NCBI GenBank assembly: GCA_012927625.1
Contig: JABBOV010000004.1
Location: forward strand, 186,001-250,000
Direction of reading: 5' to 3'
DNA: 64,000 nt
Origin: Glaciimonas sp.
Lineage (GTDB): Bacteria > Pseudomonadota > Gammaproteobacteria > Burkholderiales > Burkholderiaceae_D
Position 1 is the first letter of the stretch; every line of letters starts with the position of its first letter. The notes under the pieces were generated by a model. It saw only the letters and a program-made list of their open reading frames with translations, did no database searches and had not been told where the DNA came from. The position numbers and the translations under genes were made by a program. Positions 18,667-29,849 of this stretch are shown piece after piece.

Positions 18667-20805
18667 CTAATAATGGATGCGTGCGTAGGGTGTTAGCTGT
18701 GTTGCATCACGTGCTTCCTTGAGGGTGAAGATATTTTTTTCAGCTAGTAATGGAATCATCTTGAGCAGCACCTCGGCAGTGACGATGGCATCCCCCAATG
18801 CCGTGTGGCGACCGACGATATCTACCCCTAGGCGGTTTGCAATTGCCTCCAGCGAGTGCTGTTCCTGGTGTGGATGAATAACCTGTGATAGCAGTAGGGT
18901 ATCGAGTACCGGCTGGGTGAAACTGATACCGGTTCTTGCCTCCAGCATCTGTAAAAAACGCATGTCGAACGCTGCGTTGTGTGCCACCAGAATGGTATCT
19001 TGGGCGAAGCGATGGAATTGCGGCAGTACTTTTTCTATCACCGGTTGGCCGATCAGCATGGCGTCGCTGATGCCATGGATGGCAATCGATTCTGAACACA
19101 GCTTGCGGCCTGGTTGTATTAGCTGATCCAGGTTTTCATGCGACAGCAGGCGGCCATTGACGATATGGAGTGCGCCTAACGAGATGATTTCATCGCCGGC
19201 CGTTGGTTGCAGCCCAGTGGTTTCGGTGTCGAATACGGTGTAGCTGAGTTGCGACAACATTTGCTGATCAAGCACTTCGGTCTGGCCCGATTGCTGGAAC
19301 AGGTTAAAGTCGTAAAATTCTGGCCTTGCAGAAATGCTACGGCGGATATCGAGTGTTGCCCGTGCTGTCGCTAACGGCAATAGCAAGCGGTAGCATGAGG
19401 TCTGCCGTGCCAGGTCGAACCGGTAAACCGATTCGCCGCCCTGGCCCTTAATCACGGCGTTTAAGGTGGGTAGCGGGTTGCTGGCGCTCATTTGTAGCGG
19501 GGTGTTCTCCCATAATTGGAAGGTTTCTGCCGCTACTGGCGCGCCGCGCCAAGTCAGGTCCAGATGGGCCAAGCGTTCGGTACGCTGCAGGTCTAAATGC
19601 AGCGTGCTGACATTGCATTGGGTGGACAGGCACTGCGCCAGATATGCCAGTGATTGCGTCAGTGCATAGCTATCTATCTTCAGCCACAGTGCCGGGTCGA
19701 TGGTGTCGCTGCTGTCGATGCGCAGAGTGGGCGTTGCGATGCGCCGCTGCAACAGTGCAATCAAATCGACTCCGCGCATCTGCTCAAGCTGCCAGCCTTC
19801 GTTTTGACAATCAGCATGGGCATGTTCCACCTGGTTGATCCGGCGCGCCAGGCGCTGCGATTCATCATCTATGACGGCGGTGAACTGGCTTCTTTTTTCG
19901 CTATTCATATCGGGAAATTGCTGCATCGTTTCCAACGCTGCGCGGATGTTGGCCAGCGCCGCGCGCGTGTCTTGGGTAAGCGACTGCAGTAATGTGTCGC
20001 GCTGGCTTTCTGCGGCAACGTTGCGGGTGATGTCTTCCAGCGTTAGCACAAAACCGTCGAGCGCATTGCTGCCGTCCAGCACCGCAGCCATGTGTGCGCG
20101 CACCAACTGGCCATTGGACAGGGTGGCGACAAAGTCGGACACTGCTTGTGCTGCTGGTTCGGTTTTTTGTTGGCGTTGGTGCTGGATTTGTTCTAATGCA
20201 TGGACGATCAAGTCGCGCTCAATTACGCCGAAAATGGAGCGCCCCAGCCCAATCGTGGTACCGGTTGCGCCATGCGTCTCCAGCAATTCGGTGGCATGGG
20301 TGTTGTACAGCAGGATGCGGCCTTCGATATTGCAGACCAGCACGCTTTGGGCTAATTCCGACATCAGCACTGCCAACCGGTTTTTTTCCTCCGCCAGTGC
20401 CCGGTTGGACTGTGCAATTTTGGCTTGAACGTCAAATTGCAGGACCTGAAAAGTGGTTGCGAGGGAGTTGATTTTTTCTGCCAGCACGCGTATTTCCACC
20501 GCACCCTGCGGTGTTGCACGATGTTCAGGATTGGTACTCAGCATTATTACGACATCGTCAGCCAATAGTGCCAGTGGACGTATGTAGCGGTCTTGGAGCG
20601 CTGCAAGGCCGGCGCCCAGCCCCAGCAGTAGTAGCAGCGCCAGTGGAATTAAAAGTGGCAGGCGTGGGCCCAATATTTGGGCCAGCAGCACCTGTTGCGG
20701 CGCCTCCAGGGTCAATGACAGAATCAGAAACAGCAGGCCGAAAACTCCCATCAAGGTTGTATACAATAGCGCCAGCACCAGCCAGAAACGGATTTTTGCC
20801 ATCAT
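18667..20805 (-). CDS. Membrane PAS/kinase-like sensor fused to a DEDDh 3'-5' exonuclease
   Basis: A 712-residue protein. Two N-terminal helices (about residues 5-30 and 45-68) precede a HAMP-like linker, a PAS region ([20 protein letters not shown]), and a histidine-kinase-like dimerisation and ATPase region that lacks a clear H-box and G-boxes. The C-terminal 180 residues form a DEDDh exonuclease like DNA polymerase III epsilon or RNase [19 protein letters not shown] and [10 protein letters not shown]. It starts at 20805, overlapping the stop of the receiver gene (ATGA), so the two are translationally coupled. Similar exonuclease genes accompany actP in other proteobacteria. Substrate unknown. 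Confidence 0.8.
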   Translation of the reverse strand: MMAKIRFWLVLALLYTTLMGVFGLLFLILSLTLEAPQQVLLAQILGPRLPLLIPLALLLLLGLGAGLAALQDRYIRPLALLADDVVIMLSTNPEHRATPQGAVEIRVLAEKINSLATTFQVLQFDVQAKIAQSNRALAEEKNRLAVLMSELAQSVLVCNIEGRILLYNTHATELLETHGATGTTIGLGRSIFGVIERDLIVHALEQIQHQRQQKTEPAAQAVSDFVATLSNGQLVRAHMAAVLDGSNALDGFVLTLEDITRNVAAESQRDTLLQSLTQDTRAALANIRAALETMQQFPDMNSEKRSQFTAVIDDESQRLARRINQVEHAHADCQNEGWQLEQMRGVDLIALLQRRIATPTLRIDSSDTIDPALWLKIDSYALTQSLAYLAQCLSTQCNVSTLHLDLQRTERLAHLDLTWRGAPVAAETFQLWENTPLQMSASNPLPTLNAVIKGQGGESVYRFDLARQTSCYRLLLPLATARATLDIRRSISARPEFYDFNLFQQSGQTEVLDQQMLSQLSYTVFDTETTGLQPTAGDEIISLGALHIVNGRLLSHENLDQLIQPGRKLCSESIAIHGISDAMLIGQPVIEKVLPQFHRFAQDTILVAHNAAFDMRFLQMLEARTGISFTQPVLDTLLLSQVIHPHQEQHSLEAIANRLGVDIVGRHTALGDAIVTAEVLLKMIPLLAEKNIFTLKEARDATQLTPYARIHY

Positions 20806-21173
20806 TCGTCTTGCAGCAGGCGCTGCACCTGGACGATCAGATCCTTGGTGGAAAACGGTTTGGTTATGTATGCATCGGCTCCAAGCGCGATTCCTTTGCT
20901 GACTTCTATTTCGCGTCCCTTGGCCGAGAGCATGACGATCTTGATCCGATCCCACTGATTGTTTTCGCGCACTCTCTGGCAAACTTCGAAGCCATTGAGT
21001 TTTGGCAGCATGATGTCAAGCAACACCAGATCGGGCTGGAAAGAGGCAATTTTTTGCATCGCATCTGCACCGTCGCGTGCGGTGGCGACTTCATAGCCGC
21101 TTTGCTGCATCAGGAATTCAATCGAGATGACTATGTTCGGCTCGTCATCGGCAATCAAAATTTTATGGGTCAT
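20802..21173 (-). CDS. Single-domain response regulator
   Basis: A 123-residue protein consisting only of a receiver domain: acidic pair in ILIADDEPN, phosphoacceptor Asp in LVLLDIMLP (about residue 54) and Lys in [10 protein letters not shown]. It has no output domain. The start chosen is the [10 protein letters not shown] methionine. It begins one base after the kinase stop and overlaps the exonuclease start by four bases, so the three are one operon. It may relay phosphate from the upstream kinase to the exonuclease-bearing protein or another partner; that is inference. Confidence 0.9.
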   Translation of the reverse strand: MTHKILIADDEPNIVISIEFLMQQSGYEVATARDGADAMQKIASFQPDLVLLDIMLPKLNGFEVCQRVRENNQWDRIKIVMLSAKGREIEVSKGIALGADAYITKPFSTKDLIVQVQRLLQDE

Positions 21174-21174
21174 G

Positions 21175-23901
21175 TTATGTCTCCTGCGTTGCTGCCAGCG
21201 GTAGCGTAAACGCAAAGGTTGCGCCTTCGCCCGGCCGGGATTGAACCCATAACCGGCCACCGAAATGATGAATGATTTCCCGGCTGATTGGCAAGCCGAG
21301 CCCGGTTCCTTGCGGTTTGCCGGTCAGAATGTCGCCGCCCTGGCGGAATCTATCGAAAATCAGTTCCTGGTCTTGCTCCTGTACGCCTGGGCCATTATCG
21401 TTGACAGCTACTTGCCACTGAGTGCCAATCGTACTTAGGCTGACGTGGATGCTGCCCCGAGTTTGATCGCAGAACTTGACTGCATTGGATAGTAGATTGA
21501 GCATCACTTGCATCAGACGGTCGTGATCCGCCGCGATGGGTGCTGGCTGCGATGGTAATTCAAGCGTTAGGTGGATGCCGTTTTCCTTCAGCAACTGGCT
21601 GATGGTACTGAGTGAATCGGTAATTACATCCCTTAGATCGAGTGCTACAGTTTGCCATTCAGCACTGCCGGAGCCGATCTTGGCAAGATCGAGTACATCG
21701 TTGATCAGCCGGGTTAGGCGCTCGCTTTCCTTGATTACTATATCCAGATATTCCCTGCGTTGAGCGGCTGCCAGACTGGGATTATCGCGTAGTATTTCCG
21801 AGAAAGCGCGAATCGATGTCAGCGGCGTGCGCAGCTCGTGGGTTATGGTCGAAATGAAATTATCCTTTAAATGATCCAGTTCGGTTAGTCTGGCATTGGC
21901 GGCCTTGAGCTCGGTCGAGGCTTGTTTCAGTTCGTGCGATTGCTGCTCCAGTTGACGGCTGTAAGCGATGACTTGCGAAGTTTCATTCAATATCGCCATG
22001 ACTTCTTCCAGTCCTAGCGGCTCTTCATCCACCACCGATGCGATCATGGCGCGCGCCGACGCTGCGCCAATTGTCCCTGCGAGTTGAATTTCAGCGAAAT
22101 GCACTAATTCGGCATCGGCCATCTTGAGGTTATTGGTATCGCGCTGCCGGCTGTGCTGTGCCAGCAATTCATTGGCTCGGGCGGCTCCCAGAAAACGCCG
22201 TAACAAATTCGACAGTGCCTCAACCGAGGCACTACCGCGCCATACGCGCGTGCCAAGTGCGCGGGCGTCCACAAACAAAATCGCCTGGGCTTTTTCGATG
22301 GCATTTTGGCGGACTGTGAGCGAAACGCCAACATACAAGCCGAGATTGGCCAGCAAGCTCCAGAATAACGCGTGCGATACCTGGTCCAGTCCGGTCAAGC
22401 CGAACAATTGACGCGGTTTCAGCCATTCGATGCCAAACGGCCCTAGTTCGATAAAACTTTCCGGTAACCAGCCGGACTGTGCAAACGAGGGTAACAGCAG
22501 GGTGTACAGCCAGAGCAGAAAACCAGCGCATAAACCAGTCAGTGCGCCGCCCAAGGTGCCGTTTTTCCAGTAGATGCCGCCCAACATTGCCGGTGCAAAC
22601 TGGGCCACCGCAGCAAATGAAATCAAGCCTATCGAGACCAGCGCATAGGCTTCTCCGGCCAAGCGAAAATACGCGTAGCCCAGCATCATCAGCAACACAA
22701 TTGCGCCACGTCGTATATTAAGCAAAAACTTGCTAAGGTCGGCATATTGATTGCGTCGAAATGATCCAGTGCGCAACAGCAATGGCATTACCAGGTCGTT
22801 GCAGACCATGGTGCTCAGAGCGATGCTTTCTACGATCACCATGCCGGTCGCAGCCGATAACCCGCCGATAAATACCAGCAACGCCAAGCCTTGCTGCTGC
22901 GTTTGCATTGGCAGCGCGAGCACGAACATGTCGGCATCGACGTTGCCGTCAGGGAAGTGCATGATGCCGCCAAAAGCAATCGGCAGTACAAAGATGTTAA
23001 TGATCAACAGATACAGCGGCAGTAGCCAGATGGCGCGGTTGAGGTGGCTTTCATTGATGTTTTCAATTACTGCTATCTGAAATTGGCGCGGCAAAAACAG
23101 CAATGACAGCATCGATAGCAGGATCAGCGAAGCCCAACTGCCGAAGGCGATGCTGCCGGTATCGCTACCGACGGTGAGTAATTTTTGCAATTGCGGAACT
23201 AACTGGGCCTGTTGGAACAGGTTGCCAAAACCGTCGTACATGCCGAAAGTAACGAAGATGCCAACAGCCAGGAAGGCTACCAGTTTGACGATGGATTCGA
23301 ATGCGATGGCGGCCACCATGCCTTCATGTCGCTCTGCGACATCCAGATGTCGAGTTCCGAACAGAATGGTGAAGGTTGCCAGCAGCAGCGCAATATACAG
23401 CGTGGTGTCGCTCCAAATCGGACCCGTCTCGATCCGCCCGGTCATGATGTCGGGATAGTGCAGCAGTACGGAAAAACTGGCCGAGACGGCCTTCAACTGG
23501 AGCGCGATGTAAGGCACGATACCGACCACGGCAATGATCGTAACCAGACCTCCTAGCAACGCGCTCTTGCCATATCGTGAAGCAATAAAGTCGGCAATGG
23601 AAGTGATACGGTTGGCTTTGCTGATGCGGATGATTTTGCGCAACACCATCCACCAGAGTGCGATCATCAGCGTCGGGCCGAGATAGATCGGCAAAAATCC
23701 GATGCCGCTTGCAGCGGCGCGTCCGACGCTGCCGAAAAAAGTCCACGAAGTCGCATAAACGGCTAGCGATAGGGCATAAATCGTCGGATTGTTGATGATA
23801 CTGGTACCGGCATCGGCCCGTTTGTCACCGTAATAAGCGATCGCAAACAGTACACCCAAATAGGCGAATGAAGCTAGTACGATAACCCAGCCCTGCAGCA
23901 T
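21175..23901 (-). CDS. Sodium/solute symporter-histidine kinase hybrid (CrbS-like)
   Basis: A 908-residue sensor. The first half is an SLC5-type sodium:solute symporter domain with about 13 helices. A linker and coiled coil ([20 protein letters not shown]) lead to a histidine kinase: H-box [11 protein letters not shown] with His688, N-box LLSNAVKFC, and G-boxes DNGPGVQ and GTGLGLPIS. This architecture is that of CrbS, which senses acetate-related signals and controls acetyl-CoA synthetase. actP lies directly upstream, fitting acetate sensing. A TTG at 23916 would extend it; ATG at 23901 with GAAAG upstream is preferred, one base after the upstream stop. Confidence 0.9.
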   Translation of the reverse strand: MLQGWVIVLASFAYLGVLFAIAYYGDKRADAGTSIINNPTIYALSLAVYATSWTFFGSVGRAAASGIGFLPIYLGPTLMIALWWMVLRKIIRISKANRITSIADFIASRYGKSALLGGLVTIIAVVGIVPYIALQLKAVSASFSVLLHYPDIMTGRIETGPIWSDTTLYIALLLATFTILFGTRHLDVAERHEGMVAAIAFESIVKLVAFLAVGIFVTFGMYDGFGNLFQQAQLVPQLQKLLTVGSDTGSIAFGSWASLILLSMLSLLFLPRQFQIAVIENINESHLNRAIWLLPLYLLIINIFVLPIAFGGIMHFPDGNVDADMFVLALPMQTQQQGLALLVFIGGLSAATGMVIVESIALSTMVCNDLVMPLLLRTGSFRRNQYADLSKFLLNIRRGAIVLLMMLGYAYFRLAGEAYALVSIGLISFAAVAQFAPAMLGGIYWKNGTLGGALTGLCAGFLLWLYTLLLPSFAQSGWLPESFIELGPFGIEWLKPRQLFGLTGLDQVSHALFWSLLANLGLYVGVSLTVRQNAIEKAQAILFVDARALGTRVWRGSASVEALSNLLRRFLGAARANELLAQHSRQRDTNNLKMADAELVHFAEIQLAGTIGAASARAMIASVVDEEPLGLEEVMAILNETSQVIAYSRQLEQQSHELKQASTELKAANARLTELDHLKDNFISTITHELRTPLTSIRAFSEILRDNPSLAAAQRREYLDIVIKESERLTRLINDVLDLAKIGSGSAEWQTVALDLRDVITDSLSTISQLLKENGIHLTLELPSQPAPIAADHDRLMQVMLNLLSNAVKFCDQTRGSIHVSLSTIGTQWQVAVNDNGPGVQEQDQELIFDRFRQGGDILTGKPQGTGLGLPISREIIHHFGGRLWVQSRPGEGATFAFTLPLAATQET

Positions 23902-23902
23902 G

Positions 23903-24151
23903 TCAGTCTTTCGCAATCAGCGTGGCGGTGTCGCCAGTAGCACAGATATCGGGGTGCGACGATTTTTCCGCAACATACGCCAGCAGGCCGATGATCAGCG
24001 CCCAGGCAATAAACAGATAAGCATACAAAATAGGGATGCCGAACCAAGTGCTGGCATCGTTGAACAGTGCCAGCAGCGGATAATTCAACAGAATCCAGCC
24101 TAAGGTGAATATGGCGGCAAATCGCTGGCCGCTAAGGTTGTTTTGGAACAT
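23903..24151 (-). CDS. Small two-helix membrane protein preceding the symporter-kinase
   Basis: An 82-residue protein with two hydrophobic helices (about residues 11-29 and 38-62). It resembles small subunits that accompany SSS-family symporters or their kinase hybrids. A clear AAAGGAT site precedes its ATG. Its stop is one base from the start of the kinase gene, so a direct partnership is likely. Function unknown. Confidence 0.7.
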   Translation of the reverse strand: MFQNNLSGQRFAAIFTLGWILLNYPLLALFNDASTWFGIPILYAYLFIAWALIIGLLAYVAEKSSHPDICATGDTATLIAKD

Positions 24152-24229
24152 GGGAGATCCTTTGCGGCCTGACTTTGAATGGAATTAATATTGATCTAAA
24201 GCGTGGCGACCGTCAAATTTACTCGGATT

Positions 24230-24259
24230 AAAAAAAACCCCGGAAATTACTTGCCGGGG
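24230..24259 (-). terminator. Rho-independent terminator after actP
   Basis: Read leftward: CCCCGG, a 10-nt loop, CCGGGG, then a T8 run. It lies just beyond the actP stop and separates the DUF485-actP unit from the kinase operon. Confidence 0.9.
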
Positions 24260-24281
24260 CTGTGTACTTCACTTTACAAGG

Positions 24282-25946
24282 TTAGTGACTGGAAGCGCCT
24301 GCAGCTCCAATACCTGTTTCCGAACGCACTTTCTGCGCTTCGTAACCTGCACGGTCGAGGCGGGCCCTATCGCTGGTATCAAGAATTGAAAACAGCCAGA
24401 TACCGACGAAACCGGCGGTCATCGAAAATAATGCTGGCGATGTGTATGGGAAAATAGCATTCTGGTGACCCAGCACGTCAACCCATACCGACTTCGATAC
24501 CACCGTCAAGCCAACTGCGGTAATCAGGCCAAGGAAACCGCCGACAGTGGCGCCGCGTGTGGTGCAATCTTTCCACAAGACCGACATGAACAAAACAGGG
24601 AAGTTGGCCGAAGCGGCAATCGCGAACGCCAGCGATACCATGAACGCGATGTTCTGTTTCTCGAACACGATACCTAGCAACACGGCAATGATGCCCAGGG
24701 CCACAGTAGTGATGCGCGATACTCGTAGCTCGTCAGCGCTGGTTGCGTGGCCTTTTTTGAATACGGTTGCGTACAGGTCATGCGACACCGCCGAGGCGCC
24801 GGACAGAGTCAAACCTGCCACCACAGCCAAGATGGTTGCGAACGCTACTGCTGAGATGAAGCCGAGGAACACGTTGCCGCCCACTGCATTGGCCAAGTGA
24901 ATCGCAGCCATGTTATTTCCGCCCAGCAGCTTGCCGGCAGCATCCTTGAAGACCGGATTGGTGCTGACCAGAACGATGGCGCCAAAGCCGATAATGAAAG
25001 TCAGGACATAGAAATAAGCGATCCAGGTGGTGGCCCAGAATACCGATTTGCGTGCTTCCTTGGCGCTTGGCACGGTGAAGAAACGCATCAGGATATGCGG
25101 CAGACCGGCAGTGCCGAACATCAGCGCCATACCGAACGATATGGCTGAAATCGGATCCTTGATAAAAGTGCCCGGCCCCATGATGGCGTCTTTTTTGTCA
25201 TGGATTTCAACTGCCTTTGCAAATAGTGCTTCCGGGCTGAAATGGAATTGTGCCATCACGACAAAAGCCATGAAAGTGGCACCTGCCAGTAGCATGCATG
25301 CCTTGATGATCTGTACCCAGGTGGTGGCAGTCATGCCGCCGAATAATACATACACCATCATCAGGCTGCCGACGATCACGACTGCGATCCAGTATTCCAA
25401 GCCGAACAGTAGCTTGATCAATTGACCGGCACCAACCATCTGTGCAATCAGGTAAAACGCCACCACTACCAGTGTGCCCGATGCTGCAAAAACACGAACC
25501 GGCGTTTGCGCGAAGCGATAAGCAGCTACGTCGGCAAAGGTGAAGCGACCGAGGTTACGCAGCCGTTCCGCCATCAGGAAGGTAATGATAGGCCAGCCGA
25601 CCAGAAAGCCGATCGAATAGATCAGGCCGTCATAGCCGTTCAGGTACACGGCTGCCGAAATACCCAGAAAGGACGCTGCCGACATGTAATCGCCGGCAAT
25701 TGCCAAGCCGTTCTGAAAGCCGGTGATGCCGCCGCCCGCAGTGTAAAAATCGGCTGCAGATTTGGTTCTGGCAGCGGCCCATTTGGTAATGAACAAGGTA
25801 AAGATTACAAACGCGGCAAACATGCTGATTGCCGTCCAGTTGGTCGGCTGTTTTACAGCCTGACCAAGGTCGACACCGGCAGCATAAGCGGCACCGGCCA
25901 GAGAAAACAGTGCCAGTGCACCAAAAAACCGTTTGATATTTGTCAT
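24282..25946 (-). CDS. actP: Cation/acetate symporter ActP
   Basis: A 554-residue sodium:solute symporter with a cleavable or membrane N-terminal segment and about 13 helices. Segments [34 protein letters not shown] and [16 protein letters not shown] are highly typical of ActP. It takes up acetate and other short carboxylates. It overlaps the DUF485 gene stop (TAATG), a conserved yjcH-actP coupling. A strong terminator follows it. Confidence 0.95.
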   Translation of the reverse strand: MTNIKRFFGALALFSLAGAAYAAGVDLGQAVKQPTNWTAISMFAAFVIFTLFITKWAAARTKSAADFYTAGGGITGFQNGLAIAGDYMSAASFLGISAAVYLNGYDGLIYSIGFLVGWPIITFLMAERLRNLGRFTFADVAAYRFAQTPVRVFAASGTLVVVAFYLIAQMVGAGQLIKLLFGLEYWIAVVIVGSLMMVYVLFGGMTATTWVQIIKACMLLAGATFMAFVVMAQFHFSPEALFAKAVEIHDKKDAIMGPGTFIKDPISAISFGMALMFGTAGLPHILMRFFTVPSAKEARKSVFWATTWIAYFYVLTFIIGFGAIVLVSTNPVFKDAAGKLLGGNNMAAIHLANAVGGNVFLGFISAVAFATILAVVAGLTLSGASAVSHDLYATVFKKGHATSADELRVSRITTVALGIIAVLLGIVFEKQNIAFMVSLAFAIAASANFPVLFMSVLWKDCTTRGATVGGFLGLITAVGLTVVSKSVWVDVLGHQNAIFPYTSPALFSMTAGFVGIWLFSILDTSDRARLDRAGYEAQKVRSETGIGAAGASSH

Positions 25947-26251
25947 TAAAGCACCTCTTTGCGGATTTTGGCAGTCAGGTCATCAAACTCGCTATTGGCG
26001 CGTCGAACGTAGATGCCCGTGATGATGACGGTAAATATAATCACGAAAAGCCCGATTGGCATACCCCAGGTCATCACGCCTGTCCCCATTTTGGCTGCGA
26101 GTAATTCCTTGTCGAATGCGATCAGCAAGATGAAGCCGTAATACACGACCATCATGCACCAGGTCAGAGTCCAGCCATAACTTGATCGAGTTGAAACCAG
26201 TTTTTGATAATTGGGATTAGCTTTTATCTTTTGAACAAGATCTTCTTCCAT
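25946..26251 (-). CDS. yjcH: DUF485 membrane protein, YjcH-like
   Basis: A 101-residue protein with two helices (about residues 25-47 and 62-84) and the [16 protein letters not shown] segment typical of DUF485. It is nearly always encoded just before actP. It is presumed to aid acetate transport, but the molecular role is not established. The ATG has a good AGGAGA site and its stop overlaps the actP start. Confidence 0.92.
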   Translation of the reverse strand: MEEDLVQKIKANPNYQKLVSTRSSYGWTLTWCMMVVYYGFILLIAFDKELLAAKMGTGVMTWGMPIGLFVIIFTVIITGIYVRRANSEFDDLTAKIRKEVL

Positions 26252-26674
26252 TTTTAAAATCTCCTATAGTTATGTTATCAAACCACGAGGTTGAATCGAT
26301 AGAGACATTGGCACCGGAAAGTCGTCGGCTTGCCTGGCATCATTTGGTGTAAAGAGATGTTTGAAATCGTCATTACAATATGGTCTCAGCAGTCAGACTA
26401 TCTTTAATTACTTACTTAACACTTACTTTGCGCGCAATCATTGGATAATTAGATCGATACGCGGTGACGGCCCAATGCGTATCACTGGAGCAGCGCGAAT
26501 CACGCTCTTGAGAAATCGAACCGGCGTTTGTCGCCCCTTTAATAATATGCTGTGTAGTTGTCTATCGGTATTAAATACCTGCGGTAAATGCACTATTATT
26601 GTGCATTCTCATAATTTTTTCTTAAACACGATCTATCCATTCATTTGTTAGTTATCCATGTGCGGGTCAACCCT
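26252..26674. other. Divergent intergenic region, acetate operon and CBS gene
   Basis: A 423-bp gap with divergent promoters expected. No FNR box, operator, convincing sigma-54 site or credible small gene was found. The rightward gene's start is uncertain within its last 30 bp. Confidence 0.4.
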
Positions 26675-28591
26675 ATGCTGCAGACCAAATCTTCGCTGAC
26701 AAATCAGGAGATTGCCCAGATGGCAGACTTCGAACCATTTTCCACCTTGGCTCCAGAGCGGTTGCTGGCGTTATTTGAGGCGGCCCAGTTGGTTTGCTTT
26801 GCCGCCGGCGCGCCGATCTTTGATTCACAGTTGCAGACTGGACAGCGCGCAATCCTGATTATTTTCCAAGGACGGGTATCGGTGCGCAGCACAGCCACAG
26901 AAAATGGTGTCGGCGAGCTACTTGGTCCCGGCATGTTGCTGCCGCTCGATCTCGCTCTGCCGCTGCGGGAGTCGGTCGAGACCTATACCGCAGCTGAGAA
27001 TTGCGTGTGCTGGTCGCTGGCTGCACCTTGTGTTGCGGCGTTGCTGGCAGAGCCCGCGGTGCTGCGCTGGGCCATTGATCAGTGCTGGCGCTATCACGAG
27101 CGGTTAATGCAAAATATCGCGACCGATATCGAGTCAAACCGCATCGCCGCACAAATCAACTTTCAGCCTTTGAGCAGCCTGATCAAGCAGAGCCCATTGA
27201 CCATCGACGTATCGGATAGCGTCCAGCAGGCGGTAGCGCTCATGACCCAGCACCGAATCGGATCGGTGATCGTGACCGATGCCGGGCGCGTGGCCGGCAT
27301 ATTGACCGAGTCCGATACGTTGCGGCGGGTACTCGCACCCGGCCTGGATTTGGCGCGCGCGGTCAGCACGGTAATGACGCCAGCGCCGGTATGTTTACCT
27401 ATGACCAGTTCGGTGGCGGAAGCGGCGCTTGCTATGGCCAGCCGCTCAATTCGCCACCTGCCGGTTGTTTCGGAGGATGGTGCGCTGGTTGGCGTAATTT
27501 CGGAGCGTGACCTGTTCGTGCTTCAGCGTAGCGGTTTCGGTCATCTGGAAGCCCCGATTGAACGGGCAACTTCGATTGCAGCGCTGCGCAATGCGGTCGA
27601 TAGCATCCGCACCACCTGCAGCGGCCTGTTTCGTTACGGTATGAGCGCGGAGCAGATCACGTCCATGGTCTCTGCGCTCAATGACCGAGTGCTGGTTCAG
27701 CTGATTCACATCGTCGGCGAGCCTGTGATGCAGGAGGGGCAAGGGGGGCAACAAGTGCGTTATTGCTGGCTGGCCTTTGGCTCGGAAGGGCGCCAGGAAC
27801 AGACTTTTTCCACCGATCAAGACAATGGCATCATTTTTGTACCGCCGCCGGGCGCCGATGCGGCTGCAGTCACGGCCCTGCGTAACACATTGCTGCAGTT
27901 TGCGTCCACCGTCAATGTGGGGCTGGATGCTTGCGGCTTTCCATTATGCGAGGGCGACATCATGGCGCGCAATCCCAAGTGGTGCCTTACTTTCGATGAA
28001 TGGAAGAGCCGCTTTGCCACCTGGATTTGTACGTCTGACCGGCAATCGTTAGTGCTTTCAAGCATTTTTTTCGATTTACGCCCCCTGTACGGGGATGCTG
28101 CACTGGCGGAAACCCTGCGCGACACTCTATTTGCGCTGTGCCGGGATAATCCCTTGTTCCTGCATCTGATGGCCAAAAATGCGCTGGAAACTTCGGTTCC
28201 GCTGGGCGTGCTGTCGCGTTTTTCCACCGATGGCGGCAAGTTCGGAGGGACAATCGACCTGAAAAAACGTGCAGCCCGACTGTTTGTGGATATCGGCCGA
28301 ATCTTTTCGCTGGCGCACGGTGTGCGCGCCACCAATACCGCGCAGAGACTGCTGTTGGGCGGTGCCAGGGCGGGGCGAAAATCGGAGGCAATTGAGGCCG
28401 ATGTTGCCGCCTTTCATTTCGTCCAGACCATCCGCATACGCGGCCAGCTCAACCGTTCCGCCGGCAGTCACAACGATCCCAACCGAATTAATCCGTATGC
28501 CTTGAACGAAATCGACCAGCGAGTTTTGATCGAAGCATTACGACAGGTAAAGCTGTTGCAGACGCGCTTGCGGGTTGAATATCAGATCTGA
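26675..28591 (+). CDS. Cyclic nucleotide-binding/CBS/DUF294 nucleotidyltransferase-like protein
   Basis: About 638 residues. An N-terminal cNMP-binding-like domain (residues 10-130) is followed by a CBS pair (about 165-285), then a DUF294 putative nucleotidyltransferase domain with GSEGRQEQTFSTDQDN (about residue 369), and a DUF294 C-terminal domain. This architecture resembles the GlnD N-terminal region and is repeatedly encoded near actP and a DEDDh exonuclease. It may sense adenylates and modify a partner; no target is known. Start is uncertain: GTG at 26660 and TTG at 26645 are also in frame. Confidence 0.85.
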   Translation: MLQTKSSLTNQEIAQMADFEPFSTLAPERLLALFEAAQLVCFAAGAPIFDSQLQTGQRAILIIFQGRVSVRSTATENGVGELLGPGMLLPLDLALPLRESVETYTAAENCVCWSLAAPCVAALLAEPAVLRWAIDQCWRYHERLMQNIATDIESNRIAAQINFQPLSSLIKQSPLTIDVSDSVQQAVALMTQHRIGSVIVTDAGRVAGILTESDTLRRVLAPGLDLARAVSTVMTPAPVCLPMTSSVAEAALAMASRSIRHLPVVSEDGALVGVISERDLFVLQRSGFGHLEAPIERATSIAALRNAVDSIRTTCSGLFRYGMSAEQITSMVSALNDRVLVQLIHIVGEPVMQEGQGGQQVRYCWLAFGSEGRQEQTFSTDQDNGIIFVPPPGADAAAVTALRNTLLQFASTVNVGLDACGFPLCEGDIMARNPKWCLTFDEWKSRFATWICTSDRQSLVLSSIFFDLRPLYGDAALAETLRDTLFALCRDNPLFLHLMAKNALETSVPLGVLSRFSTDGGKFGGTIDLKKRAARLFVDIGRIFSLAHGVRATNTAQRLLLGGARAGRKSEAIEADVAAFHFVQTIRIRGQLNRSAGSHNDPNRINPYALNEIDQRVLIEALRQVKLLQTRLRVEYQI

Positions 28592-28602
28592 GCTTGCGGA
28601 TG

Positions 28603-29442
28603 TTAATGCGACATCAGCACCGGCACTGTCATGGCTTGCATCATGGTGCGGGTAGCGCCGCCCAGTATCGTTTCACGGAAGCGCGAATGGCCGTATCCGC
28701 CCATGACGATCATATCCACATGCATATCGTTGGACAGTGATAACAGGCTGTTGCCAATATCGATGTTGCTAGCTTCTAGCGATATTTCGACCTTGACACC
28801 GTGGCGCGCCAGGTACAGTGCGATATCGGCGCCGGGTTCGGCGTCGAGGGTATCGGTCCTGGCGTCGTTGTTGAATATCACGACATGGACGATTTCGGCC
28901 CGTTTCAATAGTGGGATAGCATTGGTCACGGCGCGCGTGGCTTCCTTGCTGCCATCCCAGGCGATCAGGATGCGTTTCCCAATTTTCTCAAAGTACCCTG
29001 TATATGGGATTATCAGTACCGGACGGCCGGAATGGATCAGCACATATTCAGGAAAATCTGACAGTATTGTGGTTGATGGTTGATCCGGGTCGATTTGTCC
29101 AATCACCACCAGATCGCTGTAACGGGCCTGCAGGCAGATACCGCCGGCAGCCTCGTCATCGATCACTCGCTGCTCGAATGAGCTGACGCCGATTTTTTGA
29201 ACCAGCGGCTCGAATTGCTGCAGCGCCCGGCCGGCGCGTTCCCTTAAAAATGTCATGTGCGAGACCAAGCCTGGATCGTTATTGATGATGGTCATGTCTC
29301 GATACAGGTAACGGGATACGCCCGTCATGGCAGCGCCTATTAGATGGGCATTTTCAGTCAGAGCGATTTCACTCGCAATTCGGATGCAATCTGCTGCGTG
29401 TTTTGACTCGTCGACGTGCACGAGAATAGTCTTGAACGACAT
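28603..29442 (-). CDS. Universal stress protein, tandem-domain
   Basis: A 279-residue protein with two UspA-like domains. The C-terminal one carries the ATP-binding signature VMGGYGHSRFRETILGGATRTMM; the N-terminal one (IDPDQPST region) is less canonical. Start has a strong AAGGAG site. A perfect FNR box lies 60 bp upstream of the start codon, so induction at low oxygen is likely. Such Usps are linked to survival under oxygen or energy limitation. Confidence 0.9.
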   Translation of the reverse strand: MSFKTILVHVDESKHAADCIRIASEIALTENAHLIGAAMTGVSRYLYRDMTIINNDPGLVSHMTFLRERAGRALQQFEPLVQKIGVSSFEQRVIDDEAAGGICLQARYSDLVVIGQIDPDQPSTTILSDFPEYVLIHSGRPVLIIPYTGYFEKIGKRILIAWDGSKEATRAVTNAIPLLKRAEIVHVVIFNNDARTDTLDAEPGADIALYLARHGVKVEISLEASNIDIGNSLLSLSNDMHVDMIVMGGYGHSRFRETILGGATRTMMQAMTVPVLMSH

Positions 29443-29501
29443 GCAGTACTCCTTGGTTGGTGTGTGGCTAAAAACAGTAACGTGCTCAGCTCCCGGCAGG
29501 T

Positions 29502-29515
29502 TTGATCAATATCAA
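29502..29515. promoter_or_regulatory. Perfect FNR box between usp and a small rightward gene
   Basis: TTGAT-CAAT-ATCAA matches the FNR consensus at all conserved bases and is nearly fully palindromic. Its centre is about 66 bp from the leftward usp start and about 160 bp from the small rightward gene, so it may serve one or both. Confidence 0.85.
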
Positions 29516-29668
29516 TATTTTTAGCCGGAATGGAAGCGGTTAGCGAATCAACTTTTGATATTGCGCAAACCGCACTGTCATGCAAGTGCTAACATATTTT
29601 TCTTAAGACAGGCGGATTCTTTGGTTCCGCAATTAGTTAGTAAGGGAAATAGTGATTTGATAAGACCA

Positions 29669-29836
29669 ATGACCGATCTGTTTAATGTCTGGAGCGTGGC
29701 ATTCAAAGAGGCGTCGACGCTTGCAACCCATAATATCGAGGTCGCGCGCACCAATTTCGAAGAAGTCAACGATACCATCACGGCAGAAAAAAAAGCCGCA
29801 ATTAAATCTGCAGCGGCCCATGAAAAGCAGAAATAA
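29669..29836 (+). CDS. Small helical protein, function unknown
   Basis: A 55-residue protein, MTDLFNVWSVAFKEASTLAT at its start, then Lys/Glu/Ala-rich to the C-terminus; entirely helical in appearance and faintly phasin-like. An in-frame TTG at 29657 has AAGGGA about 10 bases upstream and may be the true start. It is not a recognised family. It lies between two leftward stress/regulatory genes and downstream of the FNR box. Confidence 0.5.
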   Translation: MTDLFNVWSVAFKEASTLATHNIEVARTNFEEVNDTITAEKKAAIKSAAAHEKQK

Positions 29837-29849
29837 GAATTTTCCGGCC

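Noticed and set aside
24191..24204. FNR box near the small membrane gene
   Set aside because: Only the left half-site (TTGAT) matches.
26309..26333. Sigma-54 promoter (TGGCAC...TTGC)
   Set aside because: The two elements are 15 bp apart instead of about 5; not a valid -24/-12 pair.
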